This document shows positions 40,581-48,267 of a stretch of 64,000 nt of DNA, one piece after another. Origin of the DNA: an uncultured Odoribacter sp. (GTDB lineage Bacteria; Bacteroidota; Bacteroidia; Bacteroidales; Marinifilaceae). The stretch's first letter is position 1; each line of letters starts with the position of its first letter. The stretch spans positions 1 through 64,000 of the forward strand of contig CAJTSF010000004.1 in the NCBI GenBank assembly GCA_910578985.1, in the 5' to 3' direction. The notes under the pieces were generated by a model. It was not told the origin of the DNA, did no database searches, and was given only the letters and a program-made list of their open reading frames with translations. The translations under genes and the position numbers were made by a program.

Positions 40581-42620
40581 TCAAAACCAATTTTCCATCA
40601 TTTGTTCCTTCACCGTTCTTTCATCACTCTTTAAATCCCGTTTCAACGGCTCTTCAAAATCATTATTCAATATCTCCAGTCTCACCGGTTGATACTGTTC
40701 CGCACCCGTCTCAAGGAAAGGAATCTTAAAATTATCATTCAACGTTCGACGTCGGTGGTCAAACATCACCACGTCCGTCAGCGCATTTTTCCGCCGCGTA
40801 GCGTATGCACGAATGGTATTGTTATAATGGCTCACCAACTCCATATTAGCACGGTCGCCGGCAGTCTGCTCAACCCGGGCACGGGCAACAAGCGGCTTTT
40901 TAATCAACTCACACACATACTTACCATCGATATAAGCTATCGCCTTCAACACGCTGCCGTCGTGCCCGTCAATCCAATAAATCTGCAACTCCTGCCGCTC
41001 CACCACCTTCATAATCTCAATCAATTCATCCCCCAAGGCAATCTTCCCGTTATCCCCGAGCAAAAACAACGTATCGCGGAACTTCACATTTCCAGCTTGA
41101 CACTTTGCCCGGGTCGTGTAACCCAGATAGGGGAGGATACCCTTCCAATTAATCGGCTTCAAATCCGGATTCTGCTTCTCCAAAAACACTTCCCATCGTG
41201 TTTTTCCCTTGTATTGGCTATGCTCGTGGTTGTTCCAGTCCTGAATGGTTTTCAGACACTGCCGCACCAGCGTATTGTATTCCACCGTCTTTTTATCCGG
41301 GCGCGTCTGGTTCGCTTCATTCCGGGCAAACGGGCGGCCAATCCAATTCTCCTCCTCACGCTCAAAATCATAACGGAGGCTTCGGAAATACTGCTCAATA
41401 CGCTTACCACGGGCATTATTCGCTTCCACGCGTACATAATCAAACATCTTACCCTCCCGGAGAAACGTCTTTCGGAAATTCGCGTTCAAATTACTCTCAC
41501 ACTCCAGTTCCGCAGGAAGGGACAACCCCCATTCCGCGTAATTCCGCACCATTTCCCGGTAAAAATCCAGGATAATGCCCTCCTTATCCTTTCCCCACAC
41601 CCAGCACGTAAACGCCTCACTCCCCAAATCAATACCCAAATAAAACCACATCCGTTTCCCCTTCTCGTACTCAAACGGCGGCTGCCGGTCATCGATGCTC
41701 AACAGGCTGCCCGCCCATTTCACATGCCCCGTACTTACCCACGACTCAAATTCACTCATATACTGCTGCCGTTCGCCCGTACGTTGCTTATACGTTGCCA
41801 CCTTACTCTCCCAACTGGACAAAAACCTCGTAATCGTCCGCTCGCTCAACTTCTTATAATCCTTTGGATTGAACTGCTCGCCCGTAGCCGCATCGAAAAG
41901 TTCCACATATCCGCCGAGGAAAGCATCATAACGCCGGGCAACATCCGTCGGATTCGGCTTCGTCTTATCCCGCGCAAACATACTTTCAAGCAAATAAACA
42001 GTCTTCTCCGTCTTCCTGGCGGCATTCGTATTGCCGAAAGCCCCTGTAATCAGACATCTATAACCCTCTTCTTGATAAATCCGCATCTTCTCCGCAAGCC
42101 GGCGCGGATTCTCTGGCAAAGTATGGCCTTCCCCGAACTTCAACCTCAAAACCGCATTAAAACTCCTTACATCATCACAAACCGTCTCATCCAACCTCTT
42201 CGGACGCCTTCCGGAACGCTTCAAATGCTCGTCTATACGCGCATCCCTCAAAGCAATTGCCGCATTCAACACCTGCGCATTAATGATATACTCTTCCTGT
42301 TTCTCCGGCGAGAGACCTTTGACGCCCGTTTTCTCACTCGTAAAAAAAGCAACCGCGGACGGATCCGGCTTATAAAACTTCTCCAGAATATGATTCAACT
42401 TCCTCGGATCCCCCAATGACGCCTGAACATCGGAAGGGAGAGTGTCGAAATCAATCAGTACACAATTTCCAGACCCCTTGCCCTGCCGCGCCCGCTTAAT
42501 CCCGTAAGGTTTATCTTTATAGCGGTCTAATTGACCACGCAAAGCTCTCCATGAAGAATAAAACGCCGGAACCAGCTCCTCCCGTGTCACCACTATCTTA
42601 TTATTCCATTCACAAGGCAT
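40581..42620 (-). CDS. MuA-like DDE-type transposase
   Basis: A 679-aa protein close in size to MuA (663). N-terminal DNA-binding region, then the RNase-H-fold catalytic domain: SIDDRQPPF (Asp310), a strand FYLGIDLGSEAFTCWVW, AELECESNLN (residue 375 is Glu where Asp is usual), and GKRIEQYF (Glu409). Spacing of 34 between the last two acidic residues fits DDE(35)-type cores. C-terminal region likely binds MuB. Begins after the T-arm-like element at 42645-42686. Cuts and joins the phage ends during insertion and replicative transposition. Confidence 0.88.
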   Translation of the reverse strand: MPCEWNNKIVVTREELVPAFYSSWRALRGQLDRYKDKPYGIKRARQGKGSGNCVLIDFDTLPSDVQASLGDPRKLNHILEKFYKPDPSAVAFFTSEKTGVKGLSPEKQEEYIINAQVLNAAIALRDARIDEHLKRSGRRPKRLDETVCDDVRSFNAVLRLKFGEGHTLPENPRRLAEKMRIYQEEGYRCLITGAFGNTNAARKTEKTVYLLESMFARDKTKPNPTDVARRYDAFLGGYVELFDAATGEQFNPKDYKKLSERTITRFLSSWESKVATYKQRTGERQQYMSEFESWVSTGHVKWAGSLLSIDDRQPPFEYEKGKRMWFYLGIDLGSEAFTCWVWGKDKEGIILDFYREMVRNYAEWGLSLPAELECESNLNANFRKTFLREGKMFDYVRVEANNARGKRIEQYFRSLRYDFEREEENWIGRPFARNEANQTRPDKKTVEYNTLVRQCLKTIQDWNNHEHSQYKGKTRWEVFLEKQNPDLKPINWKGILPYLGYTTRAKCQAGNVKFRDTLFLLGDNGKIALGDELIEIMKVVERQELQIYWIDGHDGSVLKAIAYIDGKYVCELIKKPLVARARVEQTAGDRANMELVSHYNNTIRAYATRRKNALTDVVMFDHRRRTLNDNFKIPFLETGAEQYQPVRLEILNNDFEEPLKRDLKSDERTVKEQMMENWF

Positions 42621-42644
42621 ATACTGCTACTTTTAATATTTTAG

Positions 42645-42686
42645 TTCCCGCCCCGGACTCGAACCGGGGAGTGTGCCCCTCGGGAA
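42645..42686 (-). other. tRNA T-arm/acceptor-like element before the transposase
   Basis: On the minus strand: TTCCCG, a GGGG-N6-CCCC possibility, then CCCGG-TTCGAGT-CCGGG (perfect T-arm with a 7-nt TTCRANY-type loop) and CGGGAA, which pairs with the initial TTCCCG. This is the 3' half of a tRNA without D or anticodon arms. It lies 24 bases before the transposase ATG, in its leader. Confidence 0.5.
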
Positions 42687-42730
42687 AAATGATTACATTT
42701 GTCTGTTTCTAACCCTATAAATTGTAACCA

Positions 42731-43108
42731 TTATCTGTACTGATGGGCATGAAGTGGTTTATCCGCCATTTTCAACCTCGCCATCGCGTCCGACAAAATC
42801 ATTTCCCGCTCTTCACTTGAGAAACAACGAGTGCAAATCTCCACATCACAATGCAAACCTTTTGCCTCAACCTTGTCACCAACATTCACACCCAAAATCA
42901 GATTATAAACCACTCCATCCGCGCCGTCTTCAAACGGACTATCCACCGCAACACCCCACTCACTGTCCCGTCCGCGTTTTACTCCAAAACAACCCGTCAC
43001 CTTCCGGGTAACATAAACCGGAATCCCGCCCCCTGTAAACCCGTCCCGGACTAAAATAATCGCTCCCGCCTTCACTAAAACCTCGCATTGTTCTTTATAC
43101 TTTCTCAT
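42731..43108 (-). CDS. early phage protein, unknown (125 aa)
   Basis: A 125-aa protein. N-terminal beta-rich domain (CEVLVKAGAIILVRDGFTGGGIPVYVTRKVTGCFGVKRG), then VAVDSPFEDGADGVVYNLILGVNVGDKV, and a C-terminal helix EEREMILSDAMARLKMADK. Several Cys (CEV, CFG, HCDVEICTRC). No named family. Lies between the Ner-like regulator and the transposase. Confidence 0.6.
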   Translation of the reverse strand: MRKYKEQCEVLVKAGAIILVRDGFTGGGIPVYVTRKVTGCFGVKRGRDSEWGVAVDSPFEDGADGVVYNLILGVNVGDKVEAKGLHCDVEICTRCFSSEEREMILSDAMARLKMADKPLHAHQYR

Positions 43109-43118
43109 AACATTGGAT

Positions 43119-43337
43119 TTAATCGTTATTTACCTCTTTTTCCGCAACCACTCTTCCGTACTTCTCCAACACATACGCCCGGATCTTGTCTGCAACCGGT
43201 CCCCTTCTGTTATTCACCAGTGCAGCCCAAACCGTAGCCCGGCCACACCCCAAAGCCTTTGCAATTTCCCCCTTCGCTCCCGGAGGCAGAATCACCGGCA
43301 TCTCTTTCCGAATTTTTTTTAAAATCACTTTCGTCAT
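43119..43337 (-). CDS. Ner/Cro-like HTH regulator
   Basis: About 72 aa from MTKVILKKIRKEMP (43337), chosen because AAGGAA lies 6 bases upstream; a longer frame from 43379 reads into the operator. HTH: KGEIAKALGCGRATVWAALVNNRRG. First gene of the early block, divergent from the S24 repressor, the position of Mu ner, which turns down early transcription. Confidence 0.72.
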   Translation of the reverse strand: MTKVILKKIRKEMPVILPPGAKGEIAKALGCGRATVWAALVNNRRGPVADKIRAYVLEKYGRVVAEKEVNND

Positions 43338-43428
43338 ATTCATTTCCTTTTTTGTACTACCTTTATAGCCGCAAAACATTTGTTTCGCGATGCAATATTA
43401 AGTCAAAATTTAGACCCATCAAAGCAAT
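43338..43428. promoter_or_regulatory. repressor/early operator-promoter region
   Basis: The ~90 bases between the divergent regulators. It contains a near-palindrome GCAAAAC-ATTT-GTTTCGC at about 43371-43388 (one mismatch per arm), a likely operator. No full TTTG/TAnnTTTG pair was found in either direction. Confidence 0.5.
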
Positions 43429-44097
43429 ATGGACAAAATTTTATCTCCAATAAAAGAGAGAATGGAGAAATATATTAAAAATCAACATCTTAGAAAGATA
43501 GATTTTTTTAAAAAAACAGGTATATCACCCTCTAATTTCAAAGGAGAAGGCAGTAAAAGTGAACTTGGTGGTGATAAAATAGCCAAAATATTGTCTGTTT
43601 ATTCAGATATTAATCCCGATTGGCTTCTTACAGGTCAAGGTTCCATGTTGAGGGAAACACATCTAATTACACCTTCTACAAATCTCGATCGCAGGGGGGC
43701 ACCTTATTACAATGTAGACTTTACCGGGGGATTTGATTTAATATTCAACGACCAAAGCACTCTTCCAGCCTTTTATATAGACTTTACTCCATACAACAAA
43801 GAAGGAGTTATTTGGTGCAACCTGACAGGTCATTCAATGGAACCAGAGTTAAGCAATGGGGATATTATAGCCATGAAAGAATTAACTACCCCCGTCGCTT
43901 ATTTGCCTGCAGGGGAAATTTATGGGATTGTAACGGATGAATATCGAACAGTAAAAAGAATAGCAAAATCACCCAAAGAAGGATACGTAAGATTAATCCC
44001 GACAAATCATGCCCCGGAATACAGCGAACAGGAAATCCCCATTTCAATGATTAAAAGGATTTATGCAGTCATGGGTAGCATCCGCAAATTCTTTTAA
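43429..44097 (+). CDS. S24-family phage repressor
   Basis: A 222-aa protein. N-terminal HTH (LRKIDFFKKTGISPSNFKGEG), and a C-terminal LexA/CI-type peptidase domain with Ser136 (LTGHSMEPE) and Lys176 (RTVKRIAK), the catalytic dyad. Between them DRRGAPYY has Gly-Ala rather than Ala-Gly, so self-cleavage in response to SOS is possible but not certain. The only plus-strand gene at this end, divergent from the early block. Keeps the prophage silent. Confidence 0.88.
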   Translation: MDKILSPIKERMEKYIKNQHLRKIDFFKKTGISPSNFKGEGSKSELGGDKIAKILSVYSDINPDWLLTGQGSMLRETHLITPSTNLDRRGAPYYNVDFTGGFDLIFNDQSTLPAFYIDFTPYNKEGVIWCNLTGHSMEPELSNGDIIAMKELTTPVAYLPAGEIYGIVTDEYRTVKRIAKSPKEGYVRLIPTNHAPEYSEQEIPISMIKRIYAVMGSIRKFF

Positions 44098-44610
44098 ATA
44101 GTGAAAATGGTGTTATTAGGCAACAAAAACAAACCAAAGTAATGAACATCAATACAATACAAATTTAATTGATAGGTATTTTCTTTGTCATAAGGGGGGG
44201 GGAGCGTGCAAAAAACCGCCCTTTTTAACTCCATTTAACCACATAACCCCATTTAAAAGGCTCTTTTTTTGTACGCCCGTGTGGCTCTTAATGTGGCTCT
44301 TAATGTGGCTGTAAACTTCATTTTAACAAATATTCACTCAAACTTTGCCGTTTCCAAAACACCTTCAAACCTCCATTTTCCCCTTGTCAATATCCCTTCC
44401 GAAATACAAAAAAAACAGCCCGTTTTAGAGCCGTTTTGACAACTTCAAGCATTTCCCCGTCGTGTACTCAAAAACCTTTAAAACCGCCCATTTCAAGCCT
44501 CCTCCGGGCTTCTGCATCCCGGCACCTCCATTCCGTAGCTATCGGATACACCTTCTCATCTTTCATGCCCTTTCCTGATTTCCCTACAATTAACCTTTCT
44601 GTATAAAAAA

Positions 44611-44639
44611 GGTGCATCAGAATAAACCTCCGATGCACC
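44611..44639 (-). terminator. terminator insulating the phage from SusC transcription
   Basis: GGTGCATC/GATGCACC, an 8-bp stem with a 13-nt loop, followed on the minus strand by six T. It would stop transcripts entering from the host SusC promoter. Confidence 0.75.
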
Positions 44640-44749
44640 CTCAATAAACCTTTTTGCACAAATCGAATTATCTCTACTGTCACCCTTTCACTACTCCAAA
44701 CCCCTTGTATTTATTAGGCTTTCCCTTCATTCATCTCCTTTCTCATTCA

Positions 44750-44765
44750 TGTACATTCCGTTTTA
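44750..44765. repeat. transposase-binding-type motif at the early end
   Basis: Inward reading: TAAAACGGAATGTACA, matching AAAACGAAATGTGCA of the other end. A second related motif (TTTGCACAAATCG) is ~100 bp further in. Confidence 0.65.
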
Positions 44766-44773
44766 CCCCCCTT

Positions 44774-44778
44774 AATTG
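44774..44778. repeat. 5-bp target-site duplication, right copy
   Basis: AATTG, identical to 11447-11451. Confidence 0.9.
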
Positions 44779-45921
44779 AATACGCTCTTTGGAGTCCATC
44801 AGATTAATTTTACGGTCGGAATAGCGCGGACGCTGGCGGAAAGTCGTGCTCATGTTGTAACTGATAACGGGTTTTCCGACACGTCCTTTCTTCGTCGTCA
44901 CTACAATGACGCCGTTGGCGGCCTTTGTTCCATAAAGGGCAGTGGCAGCGGCATCTTTTAAAACGTCGATGCGCTCGATGTCCTGTGGATTGATGCCGGC
45001 AATGGCATTTCCGATACGGTTCACGTAGTCCGGGTCGTTCAGTTCTTCGGCGGATACCGGCACGGGGTCTTGTACGATGATACCGTCCACCACCCACAGC
45101 GGCTCGCGGTTACCGATAAGCGTCGATGTACCGCGGATACGGATTTTGGGAGCAACACCCACCTCGCCGGAGTTGGTCATCAAAATCATGTCGGGCACCC
45201 TACCTTCCAGCATCTGGTCGAGCGACGCAGCTCCCGGCACCATGATATCGTCCATTTTTACCGAGGTGACGGAACTGGTGTTTTTCCGTCGGTCAATCGT
45301 CTGGTAACCTGTAATAACGACCTCATCCATCTGGGTGGCTTCCTCGTGCATGGTAATGTCGATTTCCTGCTGTCCGGCGTATGCCACTTCCTGGGTTTTC
45401 ATGCCGACGAAGGAGAAAAGCAGCTTCACGTCCCGTGCTTCTTGCGGCAGGCGGAGGAGGTAGTTCCCTTCCATGTCGGTCACGACACCGAGGTTCGCTC
45501 CCTTGATGGCTACGGTGACGCCGGGCAGCGGCTGTCCCTTTTCGTCTTTCACTACGCCCCGTATCTCTTTCGCTTGCTGTTGGGCGACCGGTGTTTCCGC
45601 CTTTTTTACGATGACTTGATCCGACTCCAGAATGTAGGTCAGTTCCAGCGGATTGAGCAACGTGGTCAATACGTCGCGGAGGTCGGTTTGCTTTGCCGTT
45701 GCCTTTACCTCTCCTTTGGATTCGATGAGGGAGGCGTTGTACAGGAATTTCAAGCCTGTCTGGCTTTCTATCCGGCTGAATACTTCCGCCAGGGGCATCT
45801 TATGCGACGGCAGATTGAGCAGATACTGTTGGGAGTAGACTTCCGCCCGGGCTCCCATAACCAGTATGAACGTGAAAATCAGTATGCACCTCATACTTTT
45901 GTAAATTGGAATTTTTTCCAT
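44774..45921 (-). pseudogene. SusC/RagA transporter, 5' part, split by the phage
   Basis: Encodes the first ~382 residues: signal peptide (ending EVYSQQ), an STN domain (MPLAEVFSRIESQTGLKFLYNASLIES, residues ~35-105), a carboxypeptidase-D-like domain (IRGVVKDEKGQPLPGVTVAIKG) and the plug with DEVVITGYQTIDRRKNTSSV and IDVLKDAAATALYGTKAANGVIVVTTKKG. The STN domain marks a transducing transporter that signals to FecR, which is encoded next door. Translation would run 10 codons into phage DNA and stop at 44743. The barrel part is at 9007-11451. Confidence 0.95.
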
Positions 45922-45963
45922 ACATTTGTTTGATTAAATGATTAACAATTATTTAAACACTCG

Positions 45964-45996
45964 ACAACCGTTTCTTGTGCAAGAAGAGGCGGTTGT
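45964..45996. terminator. hairpin between fecR-like gene and SusC
   Basis: ACAACCG/CGGTTGT with an inner TTCTTG/CAAGAA. It lies just after the FecR stop and could reduce read-through into SusC. T-rich only on the plus strand. Confidence 0.45.
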
Positions 45997-46004
45997 TTTT
46001 CTTT

Positions 46005-47168
46005 TTATTTCCGGCTGACGGTAATCTCCTTTCCCCGGATGTCGAAGCGTACTTCATCCAGCAGTTCAAAGGTGTGCAAGACCTCTTCAATGGTGGCATG
46101 ACGTGCGATTTTTCCGGTATACAGGATGGATTTGAGGGCGGGGTCGGCATAGCGGGGTTCGAATATGTACCACCGACTGAGGGTGCGCATCACCTGTTCT
46201 AACGGTTGCTTGTGGAACGCGAATACGCCGTTCTTCCAGGCGGTGTAATAGCTGACGTCTACCGCTTGGCGGGTCAAGGTGTCGAGGGTGGCGTCGTAGT
46301 TGCCCTGCTGGCCGGGCGATAGCCGGAGCTGGCAGCCGCCGGCATTGGGAGCGATGTTCACGGCGCCTTCGACCAAGGTTGTGATTTCCCGGTTTTCTCC
46401 CGGATAGGCGGAGACGTTGAATGAGGTGCCCAGCACGGTCACAGTGGTATGTTCCAGGGCGACCGAGAAAGGCGCTGACGTGTCGCGTGCCACGTTGAAG
46501 TAAGCCTCTCCCGCAAGGAATATCCGTCGTTCCTTGCCCGGCATGAAGCGTGCAGGGAAGCGCAACCGGCTTTCGGCATTCAGGTAGACCTGTGTGCCGT
46601 CCGGCAGCCGGAAATCGAATTCTCCTCCGGCAGGCACTTCCACGCAGTGGTAGGTTGGCGTTTCCTGCCCGACGGTATCCGCTGCCGTTTGTATGACGAA
46701 GATGCCTTGTTCGTTGCGTACGGTCAGTTCTTCCGCTTCCAGTTGTTGCAGGGTGTCCAGTCCCACTGTCCTTCCGGAAGCCATGACCAGCCGTGCCTGT
46801 CGTTTGCCTGCCTCTATATTTTCCTGTTGCGGTAGGGGGATGATTGCGGATTCCTCCTGTGGTCGGCGAAGCAGGAAAATGCTTCCGAGCAGAATGGTGA
46901 CTATGGCTGCCGCCGTGTTGTATCGCCGGAGGCGTCGTCTGTTTCTTCTTTGTGTGACGGTCCGACGGCCTTCTGTGAGGTCGAAAGCGTTGATTTGAGC
47001 CAATAGTTTGGCTTGGTTTTCCTCGTCGCACCATTCCCGGAGACAGGCCCGGTGCCGTTCCGAACGGTTTTTCCAGGCTTCCAATTCCCGGGCGTCTTCG
47101 TCGGTCAGTTTCCCGGCGATATGACCGCAAATCAATTGCGCGATGCGTTTCTGTTTTTCTAACTCCAT
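46005..47168 (-). CDS. FecR-family anti-sigma factor
   Basis: About 387 aa from MELEKQKRIAQLICGHIAG (47168). Cytoplasmic ~85-residue N-terminus (KLTDEDARELEAWKNRSERHRACLREW), one transmembrane helix (TAAAIVTILLGSIFLL), then periplasmic FecR domain: CVEVPAGGEFDFRLPDGTQVYLNAESRLRFPARF, GEAYFNVARD, VTVLGTSFNVSAYPGE and a C-terminal DUF4974-type end (LEQVMRTLSRWYIFEPRYADPALK). Transmits substrate binding at the STN-bearing SusC to the ECF sigma factor upstream. With SusC split, signalling is probably lost. Confidence 0.92.
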   Translation of the reverse strand: MELEKQKRIAQLICGHIAGKLTDEDARELEAWKNRSERHRACLREWCDEENQAKLLAQINAFDLTEGRRTVTQRRNRRRLRRYNTAAAIVTILLGSIFLLRRPQEESAIIPLPQQENIEAGKRQARLVMASGRTVGLDTLQQLEAEELTVRNEQGIFVIQTAADTVGQETPTYHCVEVPAGGEFDFRLPDGTQVYLNAESRLRFPARFMPGKERRIFLAGEAYFNVARDTSAPFSVALEHTTVTVLGTSFNVSAYPGENREITTLVEGAVNIAPNAGGCQLRLSPGQQGNYDATLDTLTRQAVDVSYYTAWKNGVFAFHKQPLEQVMRTLSRWYIFEPRYADPALKSILYTGKIARHATIEEVLHTFELLDEVRFDIRGKEITVSRK

Positions 47169-47229
47169 GTTCGTGTCGTTTATCTTACTACACAACAGGG
47201 TCGAAAAAGAGGTAAAAATGAAATGTTTT

Positions 47230-47769
47230 TTAACATAGTCCGAACAATAGGGCGATTAAAGGATAGAAGTCTTTCAACTTTTCCCGTAGTATTTGTTTTC
47301 CCCGTCTTTTCTGCGCTTTCACGGTTTCCACGCTGACGCCCAGTGTTTGTGCCGCCGTTTCGTTGTCCATCTCCTGGAAATAGCACAACTCGAACACTTT
47401 GCGGCATTCCCGGGGAAGTTTGTCCAAGGCTTTTTGCAGCATTTCGAACAGTTCCGTTTCCACCATGCGGCATTCCGTATCTTCCATGAAATCTTCTTCC
47501 TGCAAGTTGTCCAGATAGTTTTTTTCGGCGGATTGGCGGCGGAGGTAGTTCAGGCAGTTGTTTTTTATGCTGAGGTACATGAAGTTTTTCAGATGCAGTT
47601 CGCTTTCGAAAGACATTTTCTTCTCCATCATGCGGACAAATACGTCCTGTACGATGTCTTTCGCCGCCTCTTCTTCCTGTATGAGCCGAAAGGCAAAAAA
47701 GCATAATGAACTGTACCAGGAAGTGAAAATCTTCTCTGCATTGTAAACATATTTTTCTTGATGTTTCAT
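47230..47769 (-). CDS. ECF-type RNA polymerase sigma factor
   Basis: A 179-aa sigma-70 of the ECF class. Region 2: LCFFAFRLIQEEEAAKDIVQDVFVRMMEKK; region 4: LDKLPRECRKVFELCYFQEMDNETAAQTLGVSVETVKAQKRRGKQIL. It lies 61 bases before the FecR start, forming the usual sigma/anti-sigma pair that controls the SusCD-type operon downstream. A TACCTTTG box precedes it (47802-47795). Confidence 0.93.
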   Translation of the reverse strand: MKHQEKYVYNAEKIFTSWYSSLCFFAFRLIQEEEAAKDIVQDVFVRMMEKKMSFESELHLKNFMYLSIKNNCLNYLRRQSAEKNYLDNLQEEDFMEDTECRMVETELFEMLQKALDKLPRECRKVFELCYFQEMDNETAAQTLGVSVETVKAQKRRGKQILREKLKDFYPLIALLFGLC

Positions 47770-47794
47770 CGGACATTTCCTTTCAGCGTGATGA

Positions 47795-47822
47795 CAAAGG
47801 TAATGATTTATTTATACCTTTG
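47795..47822. promoter_or_regulatory. divergent -7 boxes for sigma factor and mgsA
   Basis: TACCTTTG on the minus strand (47802-47795) faces the sigma gene, and TACCTTTG on the plus strand (47815-47822) faces mgsA. Both match TAnnTTTG. Confidence 0.6.
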
Positions 47823-47852
47823 CGGTGTGAAATATAAAAAATCGGAAACGAA

Positions 47853-48251
47853 ATGGAAAAGTTGCAACAAACCATGAAAATTGCTGTGATTGCGCATGAC
47901 GGGAAGAAAGCGGAAATGGTGGCGTTTTTGAACCGGCATATGGATTTTTTGACTTCGATGGGGTTGGAGATTGTGGCGACCGGAACAACCGGCAAACATG
48001 CCCAGGATGCGGGGTTGAAGGTGGAGCGGCTGCTTTCGGGACCTCTCGGCGGGGATGCGCAGATTGCCGCGCTGGTGGCGGAGCATAAGGTGTCGCTGGT
48101 GATTTTTTTCCGGGATCCGCTTGGCAAGCACCCCCACGAACCGGATGTGCAGATGTTGATGCGCGTGTGCGATGTGCACAATGTGGCGATTGCCACGAAC
48201 CCGGCGGCAGCGGAATTGATGCTGAAGGGGTTTGCCTTATTTCAAGGATAA
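47853..48251 (+). CDS. mgsA: methylglyoxal synthase
   Basis: A 132-aa protein of normal family length. It converts dihydroxyacetone phosphate to methylglyoxal and phosphate. Motifs: IAVIAHDGKK (His/Asp pair), ATGTTGKHAQDAG (phosphate binding), LSGPLGGDAQIAALV (catalytic Asp in GGD), FFRDPLGKHPHEPD (His) and AIATNPAAAELML. Start at MEKLQQTMKI or Met8. Preceded by a TACCTTTG box. A single-gene unit before the efflux operon, 16 bases from it. Confidence 0.93.
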   Translation: MEKLQQTMKIAVIAHDGKKAEMVAFLNRHMDFLTSMGLEIVATGTTGKHAQDAGLKVERLLSGPLGGDAQIAALVAEHKVSLVIFFRDPLGKHPHEPDVQMLMRVCDVHNVAIATNPAAAELMLKGFALFQG

Positions 48252-48267
48252 AATCTGAACAAAGGAT

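Larger units (their letters stand above)
11452..44773. mobile_element. Mu-like transposable myophage prophage (33.3 kb)
   Basis: The boundaries are set by the split SusC gene and the AATTG duplication. The content is a full phage: S24 repressor, MuA-like transposase, MuB-like ATPase, terminase, portal, gpF, protease/scaffold, capsid, sheath, tube, tape measure, baseplate, fibre, lysozyme. Both ends carry related motifs, AAAACGnAATGTnCA pointing inward. The repressor/transposase end is at 44773. No frameshifts or stops were noticed in the core genes, so the prophage is probably functional. Confidence 0.95.
44098..44773. other. non-coding early phage end
   Basis: About 675 bases without a convincing gene. 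It holds 2.5 copies of a 12-bp direct repeat GTGGCTCTTAAT (44281-44310), a terminator (44611-44639) and two transposase-type motifs: TTTGCACAAATCG (44653-44665) and TGTACATTCCGTTTTA at the very end (44750-44765). The end lies next to AATTG of the host. A short Met-initiated frame MKDEKVYPIATEWRCRD near 44.5 kb is possible but unsupported. Confidence 0.6.

Noticed and set aside
44468..44683. 71-aa minus-strand frame in the early phage end
   Set aside because: It spans the terminator hairpin and has no family; a shorter version from MKDEKVYPIATEW is possible but unsupported.
46087..47130. 347-aa minus-strand frame inside the FecR gene
   Set aside because: Shadow of a clear FecR coding sequence in another frame.
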